A stretch of 45,033 nt of DNA, taken from NCBI GenBank assembly GCA_036505615.1, contig DASXTB010000012.1, forward strand, positions 1 through 45,033, read 5' to 3'. Below, piece after piece: positions 7,073 to 15,189 of this stretch (position 1 is its first letter; every line of letters starts with the position of its first letter). The position numbers and the translations under genes were made by a program. The DNA is from DASXTB01 sp036505615. Its GTDB lineage: Bacteria; Acidobacteriota; UBA6911; JACQSX01. Below the pieces are notes generated by a model. The model worked only from the letters and a program-made list of their open reading frames with translations. It ran no database searches and was not told where the DNA came from.

Positions 7073-8479
7073 ATGAGCAGACAATCCATCTTAGTGGTCA
7101 GCAGAAACGACAGCTTATGCAGCCATGTTTCGCGAGTGCTTTCGGAACAGTACCGGGTCGATTGCGAACAAAGCGCAGAGGAAGCTCTCGACTACGTTAC
7201 CACCGGCCGCCCACCACTGCTTGTCTTTTTAGATGTCACTTCTTTGACAAACAGCTTGGATATCCTGGCGGCGATCAAGGCCGCTGATGCTTCTGTTCCC
7301 GTGATTCTGCTGTCATCAGCCTCTCAAATTGAATCCGTGATTGGGGCGATTGAGAAGGGAGCCGCGGAGTATTTGATTGAGCCATTTGACGCTCACACCC
7401 TTGAGGTCGCCGTAGAGAATGCGCTGGTCAAGAAACAGTCCGACCATGATGCGAAGAACGGGAAGGCGCAGCTTGATTGGTTTGAAGAAGACTTTCTGTC
7501 GGTCAATCCAAAGATGCTTCGAATTCGCGAAATCACCAAACAAGTTGCCGACATAGACGTCCCGGTGCTGATAACCGGAGAATCCGGCGTAGGAAAGGAA
7601 GTCATCGCCCGCTATATTCACGCCCAATCGAGGCGCCGGAACCGTCCGTTCATCAAAGTAAATTGCGCGGCCATTCCCAACGACCTCCTTGAGTCAGAGC
7701 TTTTCGGCTACGAAAGAGGCGCATTCACAGGCGCGCTTCAACAGAAACCCGGGAAATTCGAACTGGCCGGCAAAGGAACCATCCTTCTGGACGAAATAGG
7801 CGAGATGAGCATGCTGCTCCAGGCCAAGCTGCTGCACGTCCTTCAAGATCGTGAATACACTCGGTTGGGAGGAAAAAGTCAAGTGCGAGTGGATGCTCAC
7901 ATCCTGGCGACGACGAATAAGCGGCTGGAGGACGCGATTCGAAGGGGGGAGTTTAGAGAGGATCTTTACTTCCGTCTAAACGTGATCAGAATCGAGGTTC
8001 CGCGCTTGGCCGACAGACGCGAGGACATTCCCCTGCTATGCAACCATTTTTTACAGAAGTATTCCGAAAAATACAAGAGTCCAGCGCAGGAGTTTCCACG
8101 AGAGCTGCTGGAAGCCTTCTATCAATATCACTGGGCCGGAAATGTTCGCGAACTGAAGAATGCTGTAGAACGCTATCTAATTCTGCGTGATCTGGACATG
8201 GCCCTGTTAGACTTGCGAGATTCCCGCTTCCACGTGCGGGAATTTCCCCAAGCGAGCCAAGCCCTCTCACAGGCAAATATGTCACTGAAAGAAATCGCCG
8301 CCCAGGCCGCAGAGCATGCGGAAAAACAGGTCGTCTTTCGGGTGCTTGGCGAGACAAACGGCAACAGAAAACAGGCGGCCCTCCGGCTGGACATCTGCTA
8401 CAAGGCCTTGCTTAACAAACTTAAGAAGTGGCAAATCGACGAGCGTGGCAAAGAGTACGATTTGCGAGCGGCGAGATGA
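7073..8479 (+). CDS. sigma-54-dependent activator with degenerate receiver domain
   Basis: The 468-residue protein starts at ATG 7073 behind GAGGAG. Residues 1-120 form a receiver-like domain. The AAA+ domain follows: GESGVGKE Walker A, GAFTGA loop that contacts sigma-54, LLDEIGEM Walker B and FREDLYFRLNV. A Fis-type helix-turn-helix closes it (GNRKQAALRLDICYKALLNKLK). The receiver keeps Asp 54 in VFLDVTS, but the acidic pair is replaced by S10-R11 in ILVVSRND and the usual Lys-Pro is Glu-Pro (YLIEPFD), so normal phosphorylation is doubtful. Its likely targets are the -24/-12 promoters at 11061 and 21220. It resembles the PrsR-type regulators of exosortase-linked EPS loci. Confidence 0.9.
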   Translation: MSRQSILVVSRNDSLCSHVSRVLSEQYRVDCEQSAEEALDYVTTGRPPLLVFLDVTSLTNSLDILAAIKAADASVPVILLSSASQIESVIGAIEKGAAEYLIEPFDAHTLEVAVENALVKKQSDHDAKNGKAQLDWFEEDFLSVNPKMLRIREITKQVADIDVPVLITGESGVGKEVIARYIHAQSRRRNRPFIKVNCAAIPNDLLESELFGYERGAFTGALQQKPGKFELAGKGTILLDEIGEMSMLLQAKLLHVLQDREYTRLGGKSQVRVDAHILATTNKRLEDAIRRGEFREDLYFRLNVIRIEVPRLADRREDIPLLCNHFLQKYSEKYKSPAQEFPRELLEAFYQYHWAGNVRELKNAVERYLILRDLDMALLDLRDSRFHVREFPQASQALSQANMSLKEIAAQAAEHAEKQVVFRVLGETNGNRKQAALRLDICYKALLNKLKKWQIDERGKEYDLRAAR

Positions 8480-8597
8480 GCTTGCGCACCTACAAGCCCG
8501 CGTGCGTTTCCACCGCCACCTGCGCCCACAGGGCACGCTCATAAAGCATCGCCCCACGCCAGCGCGGCCTGAAACCTAACCAGGATCGCAAACAAGA

Positions 8598-10337
8598 TCA
8601 AGGGCGCCGCCGGCCTGGAAAACTAGATGTTCCCCCTTCGCTTGCCACCACTTCAAATGAATCGATCCAGATCCAAGAACCTGCCGAGTTCGAATTGCGG
8701 GCACCGGTAACTTCGATGACGAGCGTGTGGGTGCCGGCCGAAAGGTTACTGACTGAAAAGGACTGAGCCTTAGCCTTCGCGGGAGACGCAAAAGTATCCA
8801 CAACTGCTTGAAGCACTCCATCGACGAAGACATTGGCAATGCCGCTCCATTCGTCAGTGAATCCCACCCACTTAACGGCTGAGCCGGTGAAGGTGAATGT
8901 CGCCCGCGCACCGGCATCCATGGCAAGCTCGGCAGCCCCGCCGGTGTGCACCTGCGAATTGTGCTCGAACCATGGGCCCGTGTAGTGCACAGCCGGATCA
9001 TTGTATTCAAATAGGTAAGTCGTCGCATCCGACCCCGCAGGAATCGGTTGCGGCGGAGGCGCTGGTTGCGGCGTGGGGGCCGGTTGCGTTGGGGCCGCGT
9101 CGCGCAAGCCGGAAATCATGTAAACGTCCGAATACTCGCTGGGATAACGAAGGATCGATTGCAATCCGTAATTGCTGCTGAAAACAACGCGATCTCCATC
9201 CCGGCTCACCGAGACTTTCGGCATGTAGTTGTAACTGTTAAATGGCCGGCTTCTGTGATGCGCGATACGTCTCACTTCGGAGCCATCAAGCTTAACTTGC
9301 AAAATCTCATTGGTGTAAATAGGCCACTGCCGCGACGGATCGGGGTCGCTCGGGGCATAGGTGCTGACAAAACACCATCCGCTGTTATCGGGCGCAGAAA
9401 TGTGAACTGCCAGACTCCAATCGAGGGAAATCAAACAGGTCCTGTGGCCGTCCGACAGGCGGATCTTTTCCACTGCGTTGTCGCAGTCGGGAGTTGGATC
9501 GGCAGCATTTATCAGTACCAGGACCTCATCGCCATTGGTATCGCGCGTCACGTCCATATGTCCTCCGACGGTGCTTAGCTGGCGAAGGAAATTCATGTTG
9601 CGGTCAAATAATTCGATTCCGTTGTAGCGGCTGCTGCCCGCGTTGTTCCAGGTTATCGTGACATTGTCATTGGGCGTGATGTAGACGCTGTCAAAGCTGC
9701 GCCCTCCACTGTCTAGTACAGGTCCCTTCCTATCGGTACTGACGTCATAGACGAAGACCTGCCGATTGTCCCCCACCAGGACGAAATGGCTGCCGTCAAA
9801 GCAGATGTCCGACTCGCCTTTTCCGCTGATAGCGCGATACTCGCTAAAGGTATGCAAATTGTAGAGGAGGTCTGTCGCCACGTTGTATGCATTGAATTGA
9901 TTGCCTTGGACAAAGTAGAGGACGTTTAAGTCGTGACGAGACCAGCGCGGCTCGGTTGAGGCATTGATCACCAAAGGCAAATCTTTAATGTATTTTCCGG
10001 TTCCATCGTAAAGCCCAAAGTAACTTTGGTGCTGCAGCAGTATTAAAGAATTGTCATTATTAAAGGGACTCATCGTGGAATATTCGTTAACGATGAAAGT
10101 CAGATTTCCGCCCGCCCGGTCAGAGTTGTGCTGGCCTAAAGCGTTAGAAATGCGCCGAATATCAGTGCCGAAGATCGGGTCCTTATAAACACCTCCTACG
10201 CCTGGAGGTACAAATGTCAAATAGTCAGACTCGGTATAAACCTTCTGATCCGTCAGGTAACCGAAAGCCATTGTCAGCCCCGATATCAGCCAGACGGCTA
10301 ATCCCAAAATCCGTTTTTTTGTGGCAAAGCCTCTCAT
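8598..10337 (-). CDS. secreted beta-propeller protein with C-terminal carbohydrate-binding-like domain
   Basis: ATG 10337 has a GGAG site 8 nt upstream; an in-frame TTG at 10352 is less likely. The product has about 579 residues. A signal peptide or membrane anchor (about residues 10-30) precedes a TolB/WD-like propeller with repeats such as EPRWSRHDLNVLYFV, YITPNDNVTITW and KVSVSRDGDRVVFSSNYG. A Pro/Gln-rich linker (PQPAPPPQPIP) leads to a jelly-roll domain: TGPWFEHNSQVHTGG, ATFTFTGSAVKWVGF, VFVDGVLQAVVDTF and SAGTHTLVIEVTG. That last pattern is common in galactose-binding-like domains of extracellular enzymes. No catalytic residues are recognised. It is divergent from the EPS operon and may act on or bind the polymer (inference). 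Confidence 0.72.
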   Translation of the reverse strand: MRGFATKKRILGLAVWLISGLTMAFGYLTDQKVYTESDYLTFVPPGVGGVYKDPIFGTDIRRISNALGQHNSDRAGGNLTFIVNEYSTMSPFNNDNSLILLQHQSYFGLYDGTGKYIKDLPLVINASTEPRWSRHDLNVLYFVQGNQFNAYNVATDLLYNLHTFSEYRAISGKGESDICFDGSHFVLVGDNRQVFVYDVSTDRKGPVLDSGGRSFDSVYITPNDNVTITWNNAGSSRYNGIELFDRNMNFLRQLSTVGGHMDVTRDTNGDEVLVLINAADPTPDCDNAVEKIRLSDGHRTCLISLDWSLAVHISAPDNSGWCFVSTYAPSDPDPSRQWPIYTNEILQVKLDGSEVRRIAHHRSRPFNSYNYMPKVSVSRDGDRVVFSSNYGLQSILRYPSEYSDVYMISGLRDAAPTQPAPTPQPAPPPQPIPAGSDATTYLFEYNDPAVHYTGPWFEHNSQVHTGGAAELAMDAGARATFTFTGSAVKWVGFTDEWSGIANVFVDGVLQAVVDTFASPAKAKAQSFSVSNLSAGTHTLVIEVTGARNSNSAGSWIWIDSFEVVASEGGTSSFPGRRRP

Positions 10338-11060
10338 CTTATTGTTCTCCAATCCTTTGCTGGGGTTGGCCCGAAAGCCTCGGAGGGATTTAGCGGGAAT
10401 GACTTTGGACTACAGCTCCCGAATTCGGGCGAATAAGGAGCTAAGCTAGATAGGAGAACCAGCAAGCTGCGAAAAAAAGCGTGAGATGACGCGCTAGAGT
10501 CTTCGCAATCCGGACCCGAAGGGTCCTGGGCCGCAGATCTTCGATCTCAAGGGGGAAAATGAAACCCGCGGATTCCCAGAAAAGGCGACACACAACCCCT
10601 GCGATAGCAGGCACTAATGTCGCTATTTGGGATGAGTCGTGTAGCAGCCCGAACTTGTTGGGGAGCTATCCCAAAATCCATTACTTCTGTTAAAAACCAC
10701 TCCTGAACGCTAAAATTCCCCTAGAAAAGGTTCCTGGTTTGTCCCAGGTGTTTCTTAAGGGGTCCCACCGTACGGCTGGAAAATTCCCAGTCCGGAATTT
10801 CCCAAATAGTGCCAGGCCTAACCGGCTGATGTCAAGTGCATTCACTGGGAAATTAAGGTAAAAAGCTGCTAGGAGTTAAGCCTAAGAATTCCTAGGGATT
10901 CCGCTGTAGGGTCCCGTCCTGGGCACTCCGACGAAGAATTGAGCCTCGCTTAGCTGGAATGGAATTCGGATTCTGCTAGTGTAATCTACCTTCCCAATGG
11001 GCGGGCGGGGCCGCCGACTCTAAATACCTGTACTTACTTGACTTAGAAATCGCTAAGCGT
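10338..11060. other. long divergent regulatory region upstream of the EPS operon
   Basis: No gene is supported in this 0.7-kb gap. It holds hairpins ggaccc-gaa-gggtcc (10512-10526) and agatc-ttc-gatct (10535-10547), a 14/16 palindrome cctaagaattcctagg (10881-10896), and repeated aattccc/ggaattt motifs (about 10692-10700, 10776-10806, 10885-10903, 10961-10972). The layout fits an upstream activating region for the sigma-54 promoter at 11061, with sites for the enhancer-binding protein and perhaps the NarL-type regulator. Which motif binds which protein cannot be told here. Confidence 0.45.
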
Positions 11061-11076
11061 TGGCATCAATCTTGCT
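11061..11076 (+). promoter_or_regulatory. sigma-54 (-24/-12) promoter of EPS operon 1
   Basis: TGGCATCAATCTTGCT fits the TGGCAC-N5-TTGCW consensus, with the invariant GG and GC 10 bp apart and one mismatch at position 6. The predicted start is near 11087, about 20 bp before the ATG at 11109, leaving room for the GAGAGGGA ribosome site. Confidence 0.82.
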
Positions 11077-11108
11077 CGTGCGGGCGGGTGGAATGAGAGG
11101 GACAACTA

Positions 11109-11693
11109 ATGAAATTCAAATTTCGTGTTGCGGCGTTCATCCTGTTTAGCTGCGTTTCAGCAATGGCCCAGTCTCAGCAGTCGCAGCCTGGCGAGGCCAC
11201 TGGCTTCCGTGAGGACGAATATGTGCTCGGACCAGAAGATGTAATCGAGGTCTTTGTCTGGAAAGAACCTGACCTCTCAACCACGGTTATGGTTCGGCCT
11301 GACGGTAAGATTTCCCTTCCGCTGATTAGTCAAATTCAGGCCAGCGGTAAGACTGCAACGCAGTTGCAACAGGAAATTTCTGAGGGGTTGCGTCAGTACG
11401 TGGACAACGCCGTAGTCAATGTCGTCATCCGCGAGGTCAACAGCCCTAAGATCTCAGTACTGGGAGAAGTTCACAAGCCGGACCGATACAAGATTCGTCA
11501 TAAGGTCACCGTCCTGGATGCGATTGCTTTGGCCGGAGGCTTTACCGAGTTCGCAAAACAAAACGAGGTGCTGGTCATCAGGAATGGCCCAACGGGACTT
11601 CAGAAAATCAGGCTGAATCTCAAGCGGCTGCTCAAGGAAGGAACGGGAGAGCCGTTTTATTTGAGGCCTTCCGACACTGTCTACGTGCAGTAG
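11109..11693 (+). CDS. Wza-like polysaccharide export protein
   Basis: The 194-residue protein has a signal peptide (residues 1-20, ending AMAQ). The polysaccharide export domain follows: YVLGPEDVIEVFVWKEPDLS, VRPDGKISLPLI, GKTATQLQQEI. One SLBB domain comes next (KISVLGEVHKPDRYKI, TVLDAIALAGGFTEFA). It is much shorter than E. coli Wza and matches the compact single-SLBB exporters of exosortase-type EPS loci. It should form the periplasm/outer-membrane part of the export channel. No lipobox Cys is visible. It is the first gene after the sigma-54 promoter, 14 bp before the barrel gene. Confidence 0.9.
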   Translation: MKFKFRVAAFILFSCVSAMAQSQQSQPGEATGFREDEYVLGPEDVIEVFVWKEPDLSTTVMVRPDGKISLPLISQIQASGKTATQLQQEISEGLRQYVDNAVVNVVIREVNSPKISVLGEVHKPDRYKIRHKVTVLDAIALAGGFTEFAKQNEVLVIRNGPTGLQKIRLNLKRLLKEGTGEPFYLRPSDTVYVQ

Positions 11694-11707
11694 CTCAGGC
11701 GAGCGCA

Positions 11708-12997
11708 ATGAATAGCAAGATGAAAATATTCCTTACAGCGCTGATCGCCGGCGCGGTTCCGGCTCACGCGGGAGAAAACAGCGGTTTCTTCCTGACGTCG
11801 CCTCTCACCTTAAGCGCGGGTCGCGACACCAACTTCCTCCTGGGCAACCAACATTTGGCAGACAATGTCTTCTTGCTCGTCCCCTCTGAGATGTCCCTTC
11901 TCAGCCTTGGCCGGCGAACAGAGCTTTCTTTCCGCTATCAACCGGAATTCGAGCTTTTTATGAGAAATCACGAGCAGGACGCTTGGAATCACCAGGCCGG
12001 TTTCCGCTTGAACTATCGCATCACGCCGAGACTGACTCTGGGGGGAGGAGATGCGTTTCTGCTTACCAAAGATCCAAGCAGGCAGTTGCCGGAAAACCCG
12101 GTTCTGTTGCCGCGTGGAAGCTACAGAGAGAACAGGGCCTACATCAATCTTGATTACCGGTTGAACCCCCTAACGAACCTGGATATCCGCTTTGACAATA
12201 CAAACACGAACATGGCTTTCTCGGAGTTTTCTACGGCAAGCGAATTCAGAGAGGCGGGTAAGGGAGCAACCGTATCAATCTCCAGGTTGTTGGACCCGCG
12301 CCAGAGCCTGTCGGCGAGCTACTCCTTTCTAAAGTCGAACGTCTCGGGCCTGGGCCTCCCGGGTCTGAACGGCACGTTCCCGGTTTCCCTTGGGAATTTT
12401 AGTCTTGTCTACAATTACCGGGTTCGACACGACCTGCTCCTTGGGCTCTCCGGAGGAGTCCTGCACGGAACCAGCGGTGCCTACACGTTGTCCGGTCGAA
12501 TGGAAAAACGTTTGGGTTCGTACTGGTTGAAAGCAGGCTATCAACGCTATCTGTCCTCTTTTGGACAACCCGTCGCATCGGATCAAGTCGCGGCCGGCCC
12601 AGGCTTCCAGGGAGGCTTGCTGCCGAGCAGTTTGGTTCAAGTAGTGTTGTTCGGGGTGAGAGGAAACTTTAGTGACCGCACGGGAATTGAAGCTGGGGTC
12701 CGCGCTTCCAGGACAAGCTTTTCTCTTGCCGACCGGGATCGCACCAATTTATTTAGCCGCCTGGACCTCGATTACCGGCTGACGGATCGGCTTACCGCTT
12801 TTCTAAATTTGGAATCTTTCCTGCAGAGCCAATCACATTCTGAGGGCATCGCACGCAACCGATTCTTCGGCGGCATCAGGATACTGCTTTCAGACTCTCC
12901 ACGCGAGAGTTCAGGCGCACGACTGTGGGGAAGCGGGAGTTATACCGGTGTCATCGACGCTCACTCGGCCAGAGGACACATGTACGGAGAGAAATGA
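11708..12997 (+). CDS. outer-membrane beta-barrel protein of the EPS locus
   Basis: The 429-residue protein has a signal peptide (MKIFLTALIAGAVPAHA). The rest alternates short beta strands with turns: TELSFRYQPEFELFM, LNYRITPRLTLGGGDAF, LDYRLNPLTNLDIRF, LSASYSFLKSN, LDYRLTDRLTAFLNLESF. Aromatic residues lie at strand ends, and a last strand ends at NRFFGGIRILLS. This is the layout of the barrel proteins (BBP2/TIGR03016-like) found next to exporters in exosortase-type EPS operons. It probably forms or assists the outer-membrane pore. A non-barrel tail of about 35 residues follows the last strand; its end overlaps the next gene by 4 bp. Confidence 0.75.
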   Translation: MNSKMKIFLTALIAGAVPAHAGENSGFFLTSPLTLSAGRDTNFLLGNQHLADNVFLLVPSEMSLLSLGRRTELSFRYQPEFELFMRNHEQDAWNHQAGFRLNYRITPRLTLGGGDAFLLTKDPSRQLPENPVLLPRGSYRENRAYINLDYRLNPLTNLDIRFDNTNTNMAFSEFSTASEFREAGKGATVSISRLLDPRQSLSASYSFLKSNVSGLGLPGLNGTFPVSLGNFSLVYNYRVRHDLLLGLSGGVLHGTSGAYTLSGRMEKRLGSYWLKAGYQRYLSSFGQPVASDQVAAGPGFQGGLLPSSLVQVVLFGVRGNFSDRTGIEAGVRASRTSFSLADRDRTNLFSRLDLDYRLTDRLTAFLNLESFLQSQSHSEGIARNRFFGGIRILLSDSPRESSGARLWGSGSYTGVIDAHSARGHMYGEK

Positions 12998-15189
12998 CAA
13001 TGAAAGCTAATCGAACTGCAACGCCAGTGTCTATGGTCACTCTGTTTGAGATTTTCAAGCGACGCAAACTGTACATTCTGGCGCCGACGCTCATGGTTGC
13101 GGCAGCGGTGGCAATTTATGCCTTTTATCTGCCTCCTCTCTATCGCGCGCAGGCGTTGCTGGCCGTCGAACTGCCCGCTTCGGAATCTGCGAAAGCGAAA
13201 GACCCGGCGAACGGACAGGAACAGCTGCGGACAATCAAGGAAGTTATGTTGAGCCGTCCCGTGCTGGAAGCAGTGATCACAGAGTTCCGTCTCGCCAAGG
13301 AGGGGGATCAGAATCTGGAGCGAGCCCTTGAAGAAGTGAAACCGAAGGTCAAGGTCCAGTCCGAAGAGAAAGACACCTTTTCTGTGAGCTTCGAAGGGAC
13401 AGAGAGACAACAGGTGGCCGGCGTGACAAACAAGCTTGCCGAACTTTTCATAACCCGCGCGTCCACTCTCCGTGAAAAGCGGATGGAGAAGGCGGCCAAA
13501 TTTTTGCAGGCAGAAGTGGAACGCGTCGGCAGAGACCTGGCCGATCAGGAGTCAAGGATTGACCAATACAAAGAGCGTGCCATTCAGGAATTGCCCGAAC
13601 AAATGGCGACCAATCTGCGGATGTTAGAAACGCTTCAGGTTCAGCTTCAAACCAGAATTGCCAAGCTTAACGAGGAGGAGGGGCGGCGGGCAGGGCTGCT
13701 TTCGGAAATAGCACAATTAGAGAAACAGGGGGCGCTCAACAGCGGGCAGACTAAGCCGAAATCACTGGCGGCCGCCAAACTGGAGGAACGTAAACTTGCG
13801 CTCCGAGAGTTACAGACACGTTACAAGGAACGCTATCCTGAGGTCATCCGGCTCAACCGCGAAATCAGCGAACTTGAAAGCGCAGTGCAGGAGGAACGCG
13901 GAACCATCCATGACGAGCCGTCTCCCGCCGTGATGCGATACCTTGGTTTGAAGGCTGAACTGGAAGCCACAGAGCAAAGATTGAAGGGCTACAGGCAGGA
14001 AAAGGATGATCTGACCAGACAAATCGCCCTCCAGCAGAAGCGAATCGCATCTGGTCCCCGGCACGAAAGATCGCTGGCGGAGCTCACGCGCGACTATCAG
14101 ATTACCCGGACGCAATATTCCACGTTGCTTCAGAAACAACAGGAGGCCCAAGTGGCCGCCCGCTTGGAGGAGACCAACCAGGGGGTCACGTTTAGAATCC
14201 TCGAGCCGGCCGAAGTTCCAACGAGCCCTTACACACCAAAGAGGTTCAGGATTATGTTGATGGGCCTTCTCGGCGGATTGACCCTTGGCTTGCTCTTGGC
14301 CTTCGTGGCGGAGCAGGCAGACACTTCATTTGATAATGCTCAGGACTTTCAGAGCTTCACAAATCTGCCTGTTCTGGCGGTCATTCCTTCGATTCCGGCC
14401 CTGCGTTCCGCTTCCAACAGAATTGTGAATCTCCAAGAACACAAACGGAAAGCGCTGGAAGGGATATCAGGGTCTCCGACTGAGTCGGAACCTCAGCCGG
14501 GTTTTATCGTGACCTTGGACGCTTCTTCGGGTACCGCGGAACAATATCGGATCCTTGGCCTGAAAGCCCGGCTGCGTCTAGGCGATGATTCTTCCAAGAT
14601 CCTGGTAATATCGAGCGCAACTCCCCGCGAAGGAAAAACAATAACCGCGATCAACCTGAGCATGGCATTGCTGCAAGCACTTGATGAGCCGGTTCTACTC
14701 GTCGACTGCGATTTGCGCCGGCCACTGGTGCATAAGTATTTGAATATTAATGTTGAAAAAAGCTTCAGTGACCTCCTGGCGCAACCCGACGATGACCTAT
14801 CCGACTACATCCAGAAGATAAACGGGCTCTGCGTCATTGCCGGCGATTCCCGGCTGAAGGATCCGATCGCTCGGTTGGCCTCGCCCCAGGCACGCGCCGT
14901 GATGGCGCGCCTGCGGCAGGAGTTCCGATACGTGGTCCTTGACTCGCCGGCAATCCTGCCAACGGCCGATACGCACGTCCTGGCCGGTATTGCAGATGGA
15001 ATGATCATTGTAGTTCGTGCCAGGCAAACGCGCAGGGAGCTTTTCAGACGGGCGATGGAAAGTCTAGATACATCCAACGTTCTGGGAATAGTTTTCAATG
15101 ACGCCGACTACAAATACTCCCATCCCGTCTCCAGGTTTTATCCCGAGGCTCACTTGCGGGAGAAGGCGGAAGGAAGCGGGTCAGTATGA
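12994..15189 (+). CDS. fused Wzz/GumC chain-length regulator and BY-type tyrosine kinase
   Basis: ATG 12994 overlaps the barrel stop (ATGA), giving 731 residues. TM1 is near residues 26-46, a long coiled-coil periplasmic part (about 60-410) follows, and TM2 is near 430-450 after the PxxPYTPKR motif. The C-terminal cytoplasmic kinase has Walker A ATPREGKT (542-549), Walker A' LLVDCDLRRP (D571, D573) and Walker B VVLDSP (D650). The C-terminus holds a few Tyr (YKYSHPVSRFYPEA) rather than a long Tyr cluster. Single-chain Wzz-kinases control polymer length and export through cycling autophosphorylation. No cognate phosphatase gene is present in the window. Confidence 0.93.
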   Translation: MTMKANRTATPVSMVTLFEIFKRRKLYILAPTLMVAAAVAIYAFYLPPLYRAQALLAVELPASESAKAKDPANGQEQLRTIKEVMLSRPVLEAVITEFRLAKEGDQNLERALEEVKPKVKVQSEEKDTFSVSFEGTERQQVAGVTNKLAELFITRASTLREKRMEKAAKFLQAEVERVGRDLADQESRIDQYKERAIQELPEQMATNLRMLETLQVQLQTRIAKLNEEEGRRAGLLSEIAQLEKQGALNSGQTKPKSLAAAKLEERKLALRELQTRYKERYPEVIRLNREISELESAVQEERGTIHDEPSPAVMRYLGLKAELEATEQRLKGYRQEKDDLTRQIALQQKRIASGPRHERSLAELTRDYQITRTQYSTLLQKQQEAQVAARLEETNQGVTFRILEPAEVPTSPYTPKRFRIMLMGLLGGLTLGLLLAFVAEQADTSFDNAQDFQSFTNLPVLAVIPSIPALRSASNRIVNLQEHKRKALEGISGSPTESEPQPGFIVTLDASSGTAEQYRILGLKARLRLGDDSSKILVISSATPREGKTITAINLSMALLQALDEPVLLVDCDLRRPLVHKYLNINVEKSFSDLLAQPDDDLSDYIQKINGLCVIAGDSRLKDPIARLASPQARAVMARLRQEFRYVVLDSPAILPTADTHVLAGIADGMIIVVRARQTRRELFRRAMESLDTSNVLGIVFNDADYKYSHPVSRFYPEAHLREKAEGSGSV

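Noticed and set aside
8897..9578. Plus-strand open frames opposite the propeller protein gene
   Set aside because: They lack ribosome sites and recognisable domains and are antisense shadows of a convincing secreted protein.
10353..10500. Sigma-54 promoter for the minus-strand propeller protein
   Set aside because: No site with correctly spaced GG and GC was found on the minus strand; the best candidates miss the -12 box.
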